The notes under the pieces: model-generated | Seen by the model: only the letters and a program-made list of their open reading frames with translations | Told to the model about the DNA's origin: nothing | Databases searched by the model: none | Translations under genes and position numbers: made by a program | Assembly (NCBI RefSeq): GCF_039523335.1 | Contig: NZ_BAAAFC010000001.1 | Location: 2,232,001-2,296,000, forward strand | DNA: 64,000 nt | Direction of reading: 5' to 3' | Source of the DNA: Marinobacter szutsaonensis | GTDB lineage: Bacteria > Pseudomonadota > Gammaproteobacteria > Pseudomonadales > Oleiphilaceae | Shown: piece after piece, positions 30,573-38,346 of the stretch | Position numbering within the stretch: position 1 is the stretch's first letter | How the letters are laid out: each line of letters opens with the position of its first letter

Positions 30573-31427
30573 ATGCGGATCGCAGCATTGATCAGGTTGT
30601 TGCTTGTCGCCCTTGCCGTCACTTCCGGTGCTGCGAGCGCGCAAGCCTCCAATGACATCCGGGAGGCCCGGGTTCTGACTTTCGGCATTGTGCCCCAGGA
30701 GTCCGCCAGCCGGCTGGCGGACCAGTGGACCCCTTTGATGCGTTACCTCTCAGACCGAATGGGGGTGCCGGTCCGGTTCATGACGGCGCCGGACATCCCC
30801 ACGTTCGAGCAGCGGGTCCTGGATGGGCACTACGACATTGCCTATATGAACCCCTATCACTACGTGGAGTTCAGTCAGACGCCCGGTTACCGGGCCATTG
30901 TGCGGGAGGGCGACAAGCGCATCCGGGGCCTGGTCGTGGTCCCTGAGACCATGGCGGCGGAGAACCTGGAAGATCTCGAGGGCAAGACCATCGCCTTTCC
31001 GGCACCGGCCGCATTCGCCGCTACCATCCTGGTGCGGGCAGAGCTGGAGCGACTGGGTATCAACTATCAACCCAGGTTCGTGGGTTCCCACGAGTCTGTC
31101 TACCTGAATGTCAGCAAAGGCCTGGCGGCGGCCGGCGGTGGTATCGAGCGCACGTTCAACTCAGCTTTGAAAGAGGGTCTCAGCGGTGTGCGGGTGCTGT
31201 GGCGGTCGGAGGGTTTCACGCCCCATGCCTTCGCGGCTCATCCAAATCTGGATGACCGTCGTAAAGAGGCCGTCCGGGATTTACTGATCGGGTTGGCGGA
31301 CAGCGATGAGGGGCGAGCACTGCTGGCGCGTGCCAATCTCGGGCGACTCACCCCGGCAGAAGATTCGGACTGGAATGACATCCGGGCGTTGGGCCTGGAA
31401 TTTATCAAGACCTCGGGGGCACCTTGA
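30573..31427 (+). CDS. PhnD-like periplasmic substrate-binding protein, no transporter genes nearby
   Basis: A 284-residue phosphate/phosphonate-type binding protein (PhnD family) with a signal peptide (MRIAALIRLLLVALAVTSGAASA). Motifs include LTFGIVPQESASRLADQWTPLMRYL, DIAYMNPYHYVEFS and GKTIAFPAPAAFAATILVRAEL. The ligand-site Ser/Thr pattern of phosphonate binders (FxDPxSTSG) is replaced by PAPAAFAAT, so the ligand is probably different. No permease or ATPase adjoins it; it sits between an EAL protein and a HAMP protein, so signalling rather than uptake is likely. Confidence 0.78.
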   Translation: MRIAALIRLLLVALAVTSGAASAQASNDIREARVLTFGIVPQESASRLADQWTPLMRYLSDRMGVPVRFMTAPDIPTFEQRVLDGHYDIAYMNPYHYVEFSQTPGYRAIVREGDKRIRGLVVVPETMAAENLEDLEGKTIAFPAPAAFAATILVRAELERLGINYQPRFVGSHESVYLNVSKGLAAAGGGIERTFNSALKEGLSGVRVLWRSEGFTPHAFAAHPNLDDRRKEAVRDLLIGLADSDEGRALLARANLGRLTPAEDSDWNDIRALGLEFIKTSGAP

Positions 31428-32188
31428 AGTTATCCCTTCGAACCCAGGCCGTCATAGGCATTGGCCTGATCGAAATCGTAATGCTGATGATCCTGCTGTA
31501 TTCGGTGTTCCAGTTCATCAGCCGATCAACGACCGAGGAAGTGGAGCGTCGGGCCCAGTCCATTGCCCGGGTATTTGCGGCAACGGCAGCTGACGATGTG
31601 CTGTCGTTCGATCTCGCTGCGTTGCAATCCTTTGTCGACGCGGTGTCGAGAACGTCCGGAACGTCGTTTGCCCGGGTGGTGGATTATCAGGGCCACCTGC
31701 TTGCCGAAGCCGGCAACTCGGATGCATTACTCAAACCTTTCCGGGAATCCAAAAACCTGGAAAGCCTGCCGGACCTGTATATGGCCAAGGCAACGATTGT
31801 GAAAGCGGGTCTGAATTACGGTCGGATCGAGATTGGTCTTGATCTTCGGAATCAGAAGCAGGGCATAGCTTCCTTGCGCGATCGCAGTCTGCTGATTGCT
31901 GCGCTGGAGGTGCTGTTGGCTGCCGTGTTCTCCATTGCTGCCGGGTATTATCTGGTTCGTCGGTTGAATCACATGCGTCAGGTGGTGGAGCGGGTTCGTT
32001 CCGGCGAAGTCCGCACCAGGATTCAGGATCCGATGTCCGATGAGGTCGCGGATCTGGCCCATGAAATCGATCGCCTGGTGGAACAGACGAACTGGGAACG
32101 GGACCGGCAGAATGAGCGGCTGCGGGAACTGGAAGAGCTGAATCAGTTGCTGCATCGCAAGATTTCCGAGTTGCAGCGGCGCCTCTGA
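31424..32188 (+). CDS. Membrane sensor with HAMP domain and coiled coil, no output domain
   Basis: A 254-residue protein: helix 1 (about 9-32), periplasmic domain (33-155, small single PAS/CACHE-like), helix 2 (157-180), HAMP (about 180-232, RRLNHMRQVVERVRSGEVRTRIQDPMSDEVADLAHEIDRL) and a C-terminal charged coiled coil ending LHRKISELQRRL. There is no kinase, GGDEF or chemoreceptor tail. TTG at 31424 overlaps the previous stop (TTGA), so translation is coupled. It may pass a signal to the EAL protein through its coiled coil; or it may be a sensor that lost its output. Confidence 0.72.
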   Translation: MKLSLRTQAVIGIGLIEIVMLMILLYSVFQFISRSTTEEVERRAQSIARVFAATAADDVLSFDLAALQSFVDAVSRTSGTSFARVVDYQGHLLAEAGNSDALLKPFRESKNLESLPDLYMAKATIVKAGLNYGRIEIGLDLRNQKQGIASLRDRSLLIAALEVLLAAVFSIAAGYYLVRRLNHMRQVVERVRSGEVRTRIQDPMSDEVADLAHEIDRLVEQTNWERDRQNERLRELEELNQLLHRKISELQRRL

Positions 32189-32195
32189 AAAAAGA

Positions 32196-32225
32196 CCCAT
32201 CCCCCTCCAGCAGGTGGGGGATGGG
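32196..32225 (-). terminator. Terminator of the minus-strand ali-bad-marR operon
   Basis: CCCATCCCCC (32196-32205) and GGGGGATGGG (32216-32225) form a perfect 10 bp stem. Read on the minus strand the stem is followed by TCTTTTTTTC, a good U-tract; on the plus strand there is none. It therefore mainly ends transcription coming leftward from marR, and may also block read-through from the EAL operon. Confidence 0.82.
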
Positions 32226-32270
32226 CGCAAGAGCCAACCGTTTCACCGGTTGAGCGCAACTCCCGAAGCG

Positions 32271-32768
32271 TCAGTCAGCAGGGTTCGCAGCCCCTTGGGT
32301 GCCGGCCTCGGCTTCGGAGGTCAGAGATACTTCGGACAGGTCTTGCTGCAGTTTCTTGAGCAGGTGCAACAGGCTGACGCCGTCATCAAAACTCATTCCC
32401 TGCAGGGCCTGGCGGTAGAACTCGGTGATGGTGTCCTGCAGTTGATTCCAGAAGGCCCGGCCGGAATCGGTGAGCACCACCAGTCTTGCCCGTCGGTCCT
32501 GGGGGTCGGGAATCCGGACCACGTGGCCGTCCCGCTCCATGCGTTTGAGAACGCCGTCCAGGTTCTGGCGGCTGACGTACAGGTACTCCTTGAGCTGGTT
32601 GAAGGAGGTGCCTTTCTCGAACCCCTCCCGTGACAGCGCCCCCAGCACCGCCCACTGCACGGCGCTGATGCCCATTTCGTTCTGGACCTGGCGCTGCAGA
32701 ATGTTTCCGGTCTGGAACAGCCGGAAAAACAGTCGGTTGGGTACGCCTCCGGATTCGTTGACGATCAT
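32271..32768 (-). CDS. MarR-family regulator, BadR-like
   Basis: A 165-residue winged-helix repressor of the MarR family, last gene of the aliA-badH-badI-aliB operon. The DNA-binding helices are ISAVQWAVLGALSREG and FNQLKEYLYVSRQNLDGVLKRMERDGHVVR, followed by the wing DPQDRRARLVVLTDSG. ATG at 32768 follows AGGAG by 5 bases, so the upstream in-frame starts at 32783 and 32855 are less likely. In Rhodopseudomonas, BadR of this family controls the same pathway in response to 2-ketocyclohexanecarboxyl-CoA; the same role here is inferred from context. Confidence 0.85.
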   Translation of the reverse strand: MIVNESGGVPNRLFFRLFQTGNILQRQVQNEMGISAVQWAVLGALSREGFEKGTSFNQLKEYLYVSRQNLDGVLKRMERDGHVVRIPDPQDRRARLVVLTDSGRAFWNQLQDTITEFYRQALQGMSFDDGVSLLHLLKKLQQDLSEVSLTSEAEAGTQGAANPAD

Positions 32769-32851
32769 CTGTGCTCCTGTCATGCCGCCCTGGCTCTCAG
32801 GCCAGGGCAGGCTGTCACCGGCACCCCGAATCGCGGAGGACATGGGGTGCG

Positions 32852-33991
32852 TCACCTGGGGAGGTACTCGCGCGCGATGATGTTCTTCATGATCTGCGCG
32901 GTACCGTCACCAATCTGCAGGCCAAGGACATCACGCAACCGCTGGGCAAAGGGCAGGTCTTCGCCCCAGCCGGTGTGGCCGTGGGCCAGCAGGCACTGTT
33001 TCACCACATCGAAAGCGAGCTTGGGGCCCCACCACTTGTTCATGGCGGCTTCGGCGTTATGGGGCAGGTTGTTGTCCTTGAGCCAGAGCGCATGGTAGCA
33101 CTGCATGCGCGCGGCATGAACGTAGGTCTGGTATTCCGCCAGCGGATGGGTCAGGCCCTGGAAGGCAGACAGGTTCTGGCCAAAGGCCGTGCGCTCGGTC
33201 AGCCACTGCCAGGTTTCTTCCAGGGATTGCTGGGCCACCGCCAGGCACTGCAGGCCGATCAGCGCCCGGCTGTAGTCGAAACCCTGCATGACCTGTTTGA
33301 AGCCTTTCCCTTCGTCACCCATCATGTGGCTGGCGGGCACTTCCACGTTGTCGAAGAAGATGGAGCCGCGGCCGATGGCGCGCTGACCGTTATCTTCAAA
33401 ACGGGTGGTGGTGATGCCCGGGCTGTCCATGGGCACCAGGAACGCACTGATCCCGGAGGCGCGCTGCTCCACCGTGCCGGTGCGGGCGAATACCACCGCG
33501 ACATCAGCCTGGTCGGCCATGGAGATGGAGGTTTTCTCGCCGTTGAGCACGTAGACATCGCCCTTTTTCTCGGCTTTCAGGCGCAGGTTGGCGGCGTCGG
33601 AACCGCCATGGGGCTCGGTAAGGGCGATACAGGCCACTTTCTGGCCGGAGGTCATGCCGTGCAGCCACTCCTTTGCCAGGTCCGGCGCGGCGTGGCTGGC
33701 TATGATCTGGCCGTTAAGGGAGGTCAGCAGGGGAATGTAGCCAACGTTGAAATCCCCTTTGGAAATTTCCTCGATGATCAGGCCACTGGTGACACAGTCC
33801 ATACCGCTGCCACCGAACTCTTCCGGCAGCTCACCGCCGAGCAGACCCATCTCGCCGAGCTGGCGGATAACATCCTTTTCGATGACCCCTTCCTGATCGC
33901 GCTTGCGATAGCCCGGAGCCAGCACCTCGGCGCTGAAACGGGCCACAACCTCGCGAATCGCGTTCTGTTCTTCATTGAATCCGAAATTCAT
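32852..33991 (-). CDS. aliB: Cyclohexanecarboxyl-CoA dehydrogenase (acyl-CoA dehydrogenase)
   Basis: A 379-residue FAD enzyme of the acyl-CoA dehydrogenase fold, predicted to oxidise cyclohexanecarboxyl-CoA to cyclohex-1-ene-1-carboxyl-CoA. It shows the flavin motif LTEPHGGSDAANLRLKAEK, VLNGEKTSISMADQADVAVVFA, the F-G-Q-N-L-S-A-F-Q substrate loop and the C-terminal GDGTAQIMKNIIAREYL. The assignment to AliB rests on resemblance plus position beside badI and badH. Electrons would pass to ETF. Confidence 0.82.
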   Translation of the reverse strand: MNFGFNEEQNAIREVVARFSAEVLAPGYRKRDQEGVIEKDVIRQLGEMGLLGGELPEEFGGSGMDCVTSGLIIEEISKGDFNVGYIPLLTSLNGQIIASHAAPDLAKEWLHGMTSGQKVACIALTEPHGGSDAANLRLKAEKKGDVYVLNGEKTSISMADQADVAVVFARTGTVEQRASGISAFLVPMDSPGITTTRFEDNGQRAIGRGSIFFDNVEVPASHMMGDEGKGFKQVMQGFDYSRALIGLQCLAVAQQSLEETWQWLTERTAFGQNLSAFQGLTHPLAEYQTYVHAARMQCYHALWLKDNNLPHNAEAAMNKWWGPKLAFDVVKQCLLAHGHTGWGEDLPFAQRLRDVLGLQIGDGTAQIMKNIIAREYLPR

Positions 33992-34048
33992 GGTGTTCTC
34001 CGGGCGTTGTCTGTGACCCGGCGGTGCGTGGCCACCGGGTCGATCGGC

Positions 34049-34831
34049 TTACTTGTAGAATTTCCGGAAGTCCGGCTTGCGCTTTTCCTTGAAGGCGTTG
34101 ACGCCTTCCTTGGACTCGTCGGTGTCGTAGTAGAGGCTCAGGGCCTGCATGCCCAGGGCGCCAATGCCGGCAATGTTGTCGCTGTCGGCGTTGAAGGAGC
34201 GCTTGGCGATGGTCAGGGCCGTGGGGCTCTTCTCCAGGATTTCCTCACACCACTTCTGTACCTCTTCGTCCAGCCGCTCGGGCGGGACCACAGCATTGAC
34301 CAGGCCCCATTCCAACGCCTGCTGCGCGCTGTACTTGCGGCACAGGTACCAGATTTCCCGGGCCCGTTTCTCGCCCACAACCCGCGCCAGATAGGCGGTG
34401 CCAAAACCGGGATCGACCGAGCCGACCTTGGGGCCGACCTGACCGAAGATGGCGGTTTCCGAGGCGATGCTCAGGTCACAGATCACGTGCAGCACGTGGC
34501 CGCCGCCGATTGCGAACCCGTTGACCCGGGCGATCACCGGCTTGGGTACTTCGCGGATGGTGCGCTGCAGTTCTTCCACCGGCAGGCCGATCAGGCCGCG
34601 ACCGTCGTACTGGCCTTCATGCGCGCCCTGGTCACCGCCGGTGCAGAACGCCTTGTCACCGGCACCGGTGAACACGATGACGCCGATGTCCTTGTTCCAG
34701 CCGGCGCGGTTGAAGGCGTCCAGTAGCTCCATGCAGGTCTGGCCCCGGAAGGCGTTGTAACGGTCCGGCCGGTTGATGGTGATGGTGGCGACGCCGTTGT
34801 TTTCGTCGTACAGAATGTCTTCATAATTCAT
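34049..34831 (-). CDS. badI: 2-ketocyclohexanecarboxyl-CoA hydrolase
   Basis: BadI opens the ring of 2-ketocyclohexanecarboxyl-CoA to give pimeloyl-CoA, a reverse-Claisen reaction by a crotonase-fold enzyme related to MenB. The 260-residue product closely follows BadI: MNYEDILYDENNGVATITINRPDRYNAFRG, GAGDKAFCTGGDQGAHEGQYDGRG, IGGGHVLHVICDLSIASE, IFGQVGPKVGSVDPGFGTAYLARVVGEKRAREIWY and the C-terminal EGVNAFKEKRKPDFRKF. It is 57 bp from aliB and 32 bp from badH. Confidence 0.92.
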   Translation of the reverse strand: MNYEDILYDENNGVATITINRPDRYNAFRGQTCMELLDAFNRAGWNKDIGVIVFTGAGDKAFCTGGDQGAHEGQYDGRGLIGLPVEELQRTIREVPKPVIARVNGFAIGGGHVLHVICDLSIASETAIFGQVGPKVGSVDPGFGTAYLARVVGEKRAREIWYLCRKYSAQQALEWGLVNAVVPPERLDEEVQKWCEEILEKSPTALTIAKRSFNADSDNIAGIGALGMQALSLYYDTDESKEGVNAFKEKRKPDFRKFYK

Positions 34832-34863
34832 GGTGCGTTCTCCTAAATCGTGTAGCTGGTCGC

Positions 34864-35631
34864 TTAGCCGGCCATGGTCAGGCCGCCGGACACACTGATC
34901 ACCTGGCCGGTGATGAAGTTGGCGTCGTCACTGGCGAGCAGGGCGATGATGCCGGGGTAATCGTCCGGCTGGGCCAGGCGTTTCATGGGCACGGCGTTGC
35001 GGAAGGCTTCCAGCAGTTTCTCCGGGTTGGGTGCAGATTCCGCCACGCCCTTGAGCAGGGCGGTGTCGGTGGGGCCGGGGCAGACCACGTTAAGGCACAC
35101 GTTCTTGGTGGCCAGTTCCCGGGCCACGGTCTTGCTGAAGCCCACCAGGCCGGCCTTGCAGGCGGCGTAGACCGACTCGCCGGAGGAACCGACCCGGGCG
35201 GCATCGGAAGCCACATTGATGACCTTGCCGCCGCCGGCGGCCACCATCTTCGGCAGCACCACGTGGTGCATGTTAAGGGCGCCGGTCAGGTTGACCGCGA
35301 TCAGCTGGTCCCACAGTTTCGGTTCGGTCTTGAGGAACGGGATGAAGCGGTCGAAACCGGCGTTGTTCACCAGCACCGTGGGCACACCAAGATCGGTCTC
35401 GATGGCCGCCACGGTCTCGGTGATGGCGGCGTAGTCAGTGATATCCGCGGCATAGGCGCGAGCGGTACCGCCGGCTTCGGAGATCAGGTCAGCCGTGGCC
35501 TGGGCGGCACTCTCGTCCCGATCCAGGACGGCCACCAGGCAGCCTTCCTCGGCAAAGCGCTGGCATACGGCGCGGCCGATGCCGCCCCCGCCGCCGGTCA
35601 CGATGACTGTTTTTCCGTTAAGGCCTCTCAT
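34864..35631 (-). CDS. badH: 2-hydroxycyclohexanecarboxyl-CoA dehydrogenase (SDR)
   Basis: A 255-residue short-chain dehydrogenase that oxidises 2-hydroxycyclohexanecarboxyl-CoA to the 2-keto ester with NAD+. It has the cofactor loop TGGGGGIGRAV, the acidic end of strand 2 (VLDRDE) that prefers NAD+, NNAGFD, the catalytic Ser-Tyr-Lys set (NVASDAARVGSSGESVYAACKAGL) and the C-terminal DDANFITGQVISVSGGLTMAG. Start at 35631 after AGGAGCAATTC; upstream frame extension is not coding. Length matches known BadH. Confidence 0.9.
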   Translation of the reverse strand: MRGLNGKTVIVTGGGGGIGRAVCQRFAEEGCLVAVLDRDESAAQATADLISEAGGTARAYAADITDYAAITETVAAIETDLGVPTVLVNNAGFDRFIPFLKTEPKLWDQLIAVNLTGALNMHHVVLPKMVAAGGGKVINVASDAARVGSSGESVYAACKAGLVGFSKTVARELATKNVCLNVVCPGPTDTALLKGVAESAPNPEKLLEAFRNAVPMKRLAQPDDYPGIIALLASDDANFITGQVISVSGGLTMAG

Positions 35632-35666
35632 GATGAATTGCTCCTGTTGCTGTTCAATCAATGGGA

Positions 35667-37331
35667 TCAACCGCGCTTGGCCGGTTCCAGACGAACCTCT
35701 TTGGCCTGCTCGCGCAGTTTGAATTTCTGGATCTTGCCGGAGGCGGTGCGGGGCATAGCCTCGATTACTTCCAGGTATTCCGGCAGGTAGTTCTTGGACA
35801 GTTGTTGTTCGGTCAGGTAGGCCTTGACTTGGTCCAGGGTCAGGTCGGTGGCGTTCTCGTCCAGGGTGACGTAGGCACACAGGCGCTCGCCCAGGCGTTC
35901 GTCCGGACAACCGACCAGGGCCACATCGACAATGCCCGGGAACTTGTAGAGCAGGTTCTCCACCTCAACCACCGGGATGTTCTCGCCACCACGAATCACC
36001 ACGTCCTTGGTGCGGCCGGTGATGCGGATGTAGCCGTCCTTGTCCATGCGCGCGAGGTCGCCGGTGTTGAACCAACCGTCCTCGTCCACGCCGTAGAGTT
36101 CGGGCCGTTTCAGGTAGCCGACAAACAGGCTGGAGCCCCGGACCAGCAGACTGCCTTCCTCTCCGGCCGGCAGTTCGTTGCCCTGGAAGTCGGTGACTTT
36201 CACTTCCATCCAGGGCAGGGCCTTACCGTCAGACTGGCTGGCCCGCTCGGCCGGATCTTCCGGGCAGGTCATGGTGACGGCACCGTTTTCGGTCATGCCC
36301 CACGCCGAGACAATCTTTGCCTTGAGCACCTTGCCGGCTTGCTCAACCACAGCACTGGGGATCGGTGCGCCGGCGGAAACGAAGATGCGCAGGGAATCCA
36401 GTTCGCCCTCATGATTGGGGGCGGTTTTGACCAGGTCGGCGAGGAAGGGGGTGGCGGCCATGGTGAAGGCCGGCTTCTCGGCGCCAATCACCTTGCAGAC
36501 GTATTCTGCGTCCCAGATGTCCTGGAGGATGGCGGTGGTGCCCAGGTAAACCGGCATCATTATGCCGTACAGAAAGCCGGTCTGGTGGGCCACCGGGGAG
36601 GCCATCAGCACCTTGTCATCCGAGCTCAGGTGCAGCCGGTCGGCATAGGGCCGCACATTGGAGAACAGGGTGTTGGAGGTGTGCATGACGCCCTTGGGCT
36701 CGCCGGTGGTACCGGAGGTGTAGAGGATCTGGATGGCGTCGTCGGCGGTGAGCTGGCGCTCGGCAAACAGGGCCTTGGTGTCCTGCTTTTCTTCCCAGGC
36801 GGTCTCTACCAGACGCTGCTCGAAGCTGCGTTCGCCCTCGCCGCCAATCACCAGCAGGGTTTCCAGGTTGGGCAGTTCGGCGCGGATGCCGTCGATCATG
36901 GCCTCGTAATCGAAGCCCCGGAAGACCTTGGGAATCACCAGCAGTTTGGCTTCGCCATGCTTAAGCATGAAGCGCAGTTCACGCTCCCGGAAGATGGGCA
37001 TGAGCGGGTTCAGGATGGCGCCGATGCGCATGCAGGCCAGGTGCAGGGCCGTGGTCTGCCACCAGTTCGGCAGCTGGCATGCCACCACGTCGCCTTTGCC
37101 GATGCCCATGGCCGCCAGGCCTGCCGCCATACGGGTGACCTTGTCATTGAGTTCCCGATAGCTGAGGGCGGTGCGGGTGTCACCGGTGACCTGGTAACCG
37201 ACGATGGCTTCCCGGTCCGGGGTGCTGGCCACGGCCTGGTCCAGGTAGTCGGTGATGAGCTTGTCGTTCCATGCGCCGCTCTCGACCATGGCGGCGCGGC
37301 GTTCCGGATTGAGAGTGATGCCTGTTTCCAT
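35667..37331 (-). CDS. aliA: Cyclohexanecarboxylate-CoA ligase
   Basis: The 554-residue AMP-forming ligase activates cyclohexanecarboxylate to its CoA ester, the first step of the pathway. It contains the P-loop-like ILYTSGTTGEPKGVMHT, the A5 motif SAWGMTENGAVTMT, DGWFNTGDLARMDKDGYIRITGRTKDVVIRGGENI and the catalytic lysine near the end in PRTASGKIQKFKL. The start at 37331 (METGITLNPERR) follows AGGTGA; codons from 37424 are excluded. First gene of the minus operon. Confidence 0.88.
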   Translation of the reverse strand: METGITLNPERRAAMVESGAWNDKLITDYLDQAVASTPDREAIVGYQVTGDTRTALSYRELNDKVTRMAAGLAAMGIGKGDVVACQLPNWWQTTALHLACMRIGAILNPLMPIFRERELRFMLKHGEAKLLVIPKVFRGFDYEAMIDGIRAELPNLETLLVIGGEGERSFEQRLVETAWEEKQDTKALFAERQLTADDAIQILYTSGTTGEPKGVMHTSNTLFSNVRPYADRLHLSSDDKVLMASPVAHQTGFLYGIMMPVYLGTTAILQDIWDAEYVCKVIGAEKPAFTMAATPFLADLVKTAPNHEGELDSLRIFVSAGAPIPSAVVEQAGKVLKAKIVSAWGMTENGAVTMTCPEDPAERASQSDGKALPWMEVKVTDFQGNELPAGEEGSLLVRGSSLFVGYLKRPELYGVDEDGWFNTGDLARMDKDGYIRITGRTKDVVIRGGENIPVVEVENLLYKFPGIVDVALVGCPDERLGERLCAYVTLDENATDLTLDQVKAYLTEQQLSKNYLPEYLEVIEAMPRTASGKIQKFKLREQAKEVRLEPAKRG

Positions 37332-37407
37332 CTGATTCACCTGTTGTGTCCGGTTTGTTGTTGTTGGGAGGCCTGACCGAAAAGCGGGTCGTTGCCTTGT
37401 CAGTTTC

Positions 37408-37444
37408 AACATACGCCTTCTCAAAATAATATGTCAACATGTTG
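37408..37444 (-). promoter_or_regulatory. aliA promoter with overlapping palindromic operator
   Basis: Read on the minus strand, TTGACA (37437-37432) and TATGTT (37413-37408) are 18 bp apart, a good promoter for aliA. The perfect palindrome CAACATGTTG (37435-37444) overlaps the -35 box, where a MarR-type repressor could block polymerase. The 215 bp gap serves both aliA and the divergent badK. A plus-strand promoter for badK is not clear. Confidence 0.6.
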
Positions 37445-37546
37445 CCTTAAAAAATATTCGGGTGTAGTCTTTTTTGAATTGGAGACATCAACACATGCAG
37501 CTTTTTTAAAACAGTAATAAGAAATCGCCTCTTAGTGGAGATGGTT

Positions 37547-38323
37547 ATGGGATACAGCAACATATTGCTTGAAAAGCACGAGGCCGTGTCGCTCATCCGG
37601 CTCAACCGGCCGAAGGTGCACAACGCGCTCAACAATGCACTGATGAACGAGTTGAGCGAGGCCCTCGACACTCTCGAGGCGGACGAATCCATCCGCGCCA
37701 TTGTCATCACCGGCAACGAGAAGGCGTTTGCCGCCGGAGCCGATATTTCCGAGGTCCATGCCCTGGATTTTTCCCGGGCCTACCGGGAGCGCTTCATCTC
37801 CGCCAACTGGGAAACCGTGACCCGCTGTCGTAAACCGGTGATTGCCGCCGTAGCCGGCCTTGCGTTGGGCGGTGGCTGTGAGCTGGCGATGATGTGCGAT
37901 CTGCTGATCGCGGCCGATACCGCCCGCTTTGGTCAGCCGGAAGTGAAGATTGGCACTCTGCCTGGGGCCGGGGGCACCCAACGCCTCGCCCGGGCCATCG
38001 GCAAGGCTAAAACCATGGATCTGTGCCTGACCGGGCGGACCATGGATGCGGAGGAGGCCGAACGCAGTGGCCTGGTGAGTCGGGTAGTGCCGGCAGAGCG
38101 GCTGCTGGAGGAGGCGCTGGCGGTGGCAAATGACATTGCCGGTTACTCGCAGATGGCCACCATGATCAACAAAGAGGCCGTGAACCAGGCGTTCGAGACC
38201 ACCCTGCGTGCCGGGGTGGAATACGAGCGTCGTCTGCTGTGGTCCAGTTTTGCCAGCGAGGATCGCAATGAGGGTATGACAGCTTTCCTCGAAAAACGTC
38301 AGCCCGAGTGGAAGCACCGGTAA
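37547..38323 (+). CDS. badK: Cyclohex-1-ene-1-carboxyl-CoA hydratase
   Basis: A 258-residue crotonase-fold hydratase expected to add water to cyclohex-1-ene-1-carboxyl-CoA. It has the oxyanion segments [14 protein letters not shown] and [21 protein letters not shown], the catalytic Glu region [37 protein letters not shown] and the family tail [13 protein letters not shown]. Of three nearby starts (GTG 37535, ATG 37541, ATG 37547) the last has GGAG at proper spacing. It is divergent from aliA and first of a four-gene operon. A general enoyl-CoA hydratase is the alternative. Confidence 0.85.
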   Translation: MGYSNILLEKHEAVSLIRLNRPKVHNALNNALMNELSEALDTLEADESIRAIVITGNEKAFAAGADISEVHALDFSRAYRERFISANWETVTRCRKPVIAAVAGLALGGGCELAMMCDLLIAADTARFGQPEVKIGTLPGAGGTQRLARAIGKAKTMDLCLTGRTMDAEEAERSGLVSRVVPAERLLEEALAVANDIAGYSQMATMINKEAVNQAFETTLRAGVEYERRLLWSSFASEDRNEGMTAFLEKRQPEWKHR

Positions 38324-38346
38324 CCTTTAAAAGCTCAGGAGCGATT

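Noticed and set aside
32771..34726. 651-codon open frame on the plus strand across aliB and badI
   Set aside because: Shadow of the minus-strand genes; the antisense products AliB and BadI are clear family members.
35661..37376. 571-codon plus-strand frame across aliA
   Set aside because: Antisense of the AMP ligase; no domain and skewed composition.
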